DNA of 49,519 bases, from assembly GCA_903901915.1 (NCBI GenBank), contig CAIUSV010000005.1, forward strand, positions 1 to 49,519. The letters are read 5' to 3'. The DNA is from an uncultured Rhodospirillaceae bacterium (GTDB taxonomy: Bacteria > Pseudomonadota > Alphaproteobacteria > Rhodospirillales > Magnetospirillaceae). Made by a program: the position numbers and the translations under genes. Numbering within the stretch: the first letter of the stretch is position 1; the number at the start of each line of letters is the position of its first letter. Positions 48,199-49,519 of the stretch are shown piece by piece. The notes under the pieces are model-generated. The model had not been told where the DNA came from. It saw only the letters and a list, made by a program, of their open reading frames with translations, and did no database searches.

Positions 48199-49519
48199 TC
48201 AGCCGATGTATTGGCCACCGAAAGAGGTGGAGCCCGGGGAACTGCCAGGGAAGTAGTCCGCCCCGCCGCTTCCTGCGTCGATCACGCCGTTGTTGTTGAC
48301 AACGTAGCGCTTGCCGGTGGCCGATCCGGAAAAGGTCAGTGCCTGCGCGGCGAGAATGCTCCCGTTGAAAACACCCGCAAAAGACTGGAGGAAGGTGGGC
48401 GTGCCGGTAACGGTGAACGTGGTGTTGGAATTCGACATGATCGCCGAGTTTCCCAGGGCATACCAATGGTACGAAGCCCCACCCGATATGGTGGAAGGGC
48501 CGTCCCAAAGAGCGGCGCCACCGTAGGCGGCCGCAACGTGCGACGAATTGGTCGCGCCAAAATTGATGTGCGAATAGTGCAGGATGCTGCCCGCGTCGGC
48601 GCTCTGAAACGTGTTCGTACCCGATGCCGCCGCAAAGATGTACCTCACGCTCAGGGCGGCGCCTGCCTTCAGGTTGATGGCGGACAAAGTGCCCGAATTG
48701 ACGGCGACGCTGGACATGTCGCTGGCGTTGCCCTGAATGATCACGCCCGTCGCGCCCGCCTGCCCGACAATCGGGCCATTGGCGTAAAGCCCGCTGGTGT
48801 ACGTACCGTCGGCGAGCTGGATGGTCACCGCATGTCCATTGAGGTCATACTGCGACTGAAGCAGGTTGTAGGCGCGCTGAAGCGTGGCGAAGGGACTCGC
48901 CGAGGTCAGGCCGGTGTTGGCGGTATCACTGCCGGTAGTGGCGACGTAAAGCGTCAGATCGGCATGGAGCTGCTTGCGGCCGATGCCGCGTTCGGACCAG
49001 TAGGCGGCACCGTCGCAATTGACGGTGACGTTCTGGCCGGGACCGATGACGAGCGAGGCCCCATCGTCCAGGGTGGCCCCAGCCCCCGCCGCGATGGTGA
49101 GGTTCGCCAGCGCGTCGCTGTTGCTGATGCAGGCGAACCACCCCGCCGCCAATATACCGGAGGACGTCCCCGGAAGAGTATCGGTCATGGCGGCACCGCC
49201 ATTCGAGCGGCGGACGACCTGGCCTCGGTCGGTGGCAACGCAGGTCCGAGCGTCGCCGGTAATAGCGTTGACACCGCCGACAAAGGGGGCGGCAACTTCC
49301 AGGCAACTCGTGCCGGGGTCGATAACGGTAACACCGGTATTCTTGCCCAGGCTGGGCTTGTCCGACAAATCGGTGTAGGAGCCCGAGGCGGCGACGGCGG
49401 CCAGCCCCAAGGTGGCGCGCTGGGCGGCGGCGTCGGCATCGTCGATCAGCGCCCGACCGGCGGAAGACAGATTGGCGGCCAGCCAATAGAGGTCGGCGTC
49501 GTGGGCCTGAACCGAGACC
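48199..49519 (-). CDS. Phage tail fibre/tailspike protein, 5' end beyond the window
   Basis: At least 440 residues. The frame continues upstream past 49410 to the window edge (V-S-V-Q-A-H-D-A-D-L-Y-W...), so the true start is outside. The visible N-terminal part is Ala/Gln-rich (DADAAAQRATLGLAAVAASG, SYTDLSDKPSLG), typical of tail-fibre repeats. The C-terminal ~280 residues are Ser/Thr/Gly-rich and likely beta-helical, as in receptor-binding parts (GSDTANTGLTSASPFATLQR onward). No catalytic motif is seen. It would recognise a host surface glycan. A terminator follows. Confidence 0.78.
   Translation of the reverse strand, partial: VSVQAHDADLYWLAANLSSAGRALIDDADAAAQRATLGLAAVAASGSYTDLSDKPSLGKNTGVTVIDPGTSCLEVAAPFVGGVNAITGDARTCVATDRGQVVRRSNGGAAMTDTLPGTSSGILAAGWFACISNSDALANLTIAAGAGATLDDGASLVIGPGQNVTVNCDGAAYWSERGIGRKQLHADLTLYVATTGSDTANTGLTSASPFATLQRAYNLLQSQYDLNGHAVTIQLADGTYTSGLYANGPIVGQAGATGVIIQGNASDMSSVAVNSGTLSAINLKAGAALSVRYIFAAASGTNTFQSADAGSILHYSHINFGATNSSHVAAAYGGAALWDGPSTISGGASYHWYALGNSAIMSNSNTTFTVTGTPTFLQSFAGVFNGSILAAQALTFSGSATGKRYVVNNNGVIDAGSGGADYFPGSSPGSTSFGGQYIG

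Larger units (their letters stand above)
43381..49519. mobile_element. T7-like podoviral prophage segment, right end cut by the window
   Basis: A block of minus-strand phage genes: tail fibre (partial), small terminase candidate, T7-type large terminase, TM/coiled-coil protein, 3TM holin, lysozyme-like protein and internal virion-like protein. The order tail fibre to small terminase to large terminase is that of T7-group podoviruses. The left boundary lies 7 bp from the mutase stop. I see no integrase, tRNA or direct repeat that would define an attachment site; these would be beyond the right edge. The GC content resembles the host. A ferritin-like gene lies inside on the plus strand. Confidence 0.8.

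Overview
This is a GC-rich window with dense, overlapping genes. It looks like the chromosome of an alphaproteobacterium, probably Rhodospirillales and Magnetospirillum-like. That placement is inferred from the proteins (PccR/ScfR-type regulator with a propionyl-CoA pathway, the fdxA-carD pair, a GTA-type 3TM holin) and not from an rRNA or any other marker. I saw no rRNA, tRNA, CRISPR array or insertion sequence.

Layout. 1-1718 (minus): the first codons of an unidentified gene, then a two-gene unit for an M23 (LytM) peptidase and a one-TM protein. 1886-6089 (plus): a very large Fe-S/flavin oxidoreductase and a TPR protein. 6202-11854 (plus): five close or overlapping genes for a two-subunit thiamine-diphosphate enzyme (E1 alpha/beta with no E2/E3), a DegT-fold enzyme with His in place of the PLP lysine, an extended SDR and a B12-type radical SAM enzyme. 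11851-12060 (minus): an orphan, shortened Phd-type antitoxin. 12119-13573 (minus): a second B12-type radical SAM enzyme. 13730-19793 (plus): a polyprenyl-phosphate glycosyltransferase, two large membrane glycosyltransferase-like proteins and the heptose genes hddC/hddA. Together, 6-20 kb reads as a surface-glycan locus that may make a branched or C-modified deoxysugar plus an activated heptose.

19784-23989 (minus): a tightly coupled run encoding TesA, a FIST protein, ThpR, NAD kinase and an AbrB-family membrane protein. It diverges from ybbA-ybbP (23988-27208), the same tesA/ybbA/ybbP order as in E. coli. Next come a Bax-inhibitor-1 protein with a strong terminator, a J-domain protein, a PAS-GGDEF-EAL protein with a ruined GGDEF motif, a TerC protein, ferredoxin FdxA with a strong terminator, CarD behind a hairpin-rich leader, a degenerate metallophosphoesterase and a DUF4197 protein.

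35363-43373 is a propionyl-CoA assimilation module: a PccR-like regulator diverges from pccB-pccA-can-methylmalonyl-CoA mutase, with several TTCGCAA-type half-sites between them. A Can-type carbonic anhydrase gene overlaps pccA and could supply the bicarbonate that the carboxylase uses.

43381-49519 (mostly minus) is one end of a T7-like podoviral prophage: partial tail fibre, small terminase candidate, T7-type large terminase, TM/coiled-coil protein, 3TM holin, lysozyme-like protein and an internal-virion-like protein. A rubrerythrin/ferritin-like gene sits inside it on the opposite strand. The prophage begins 7 bp after the mutase stop codon and runs off the right edge.
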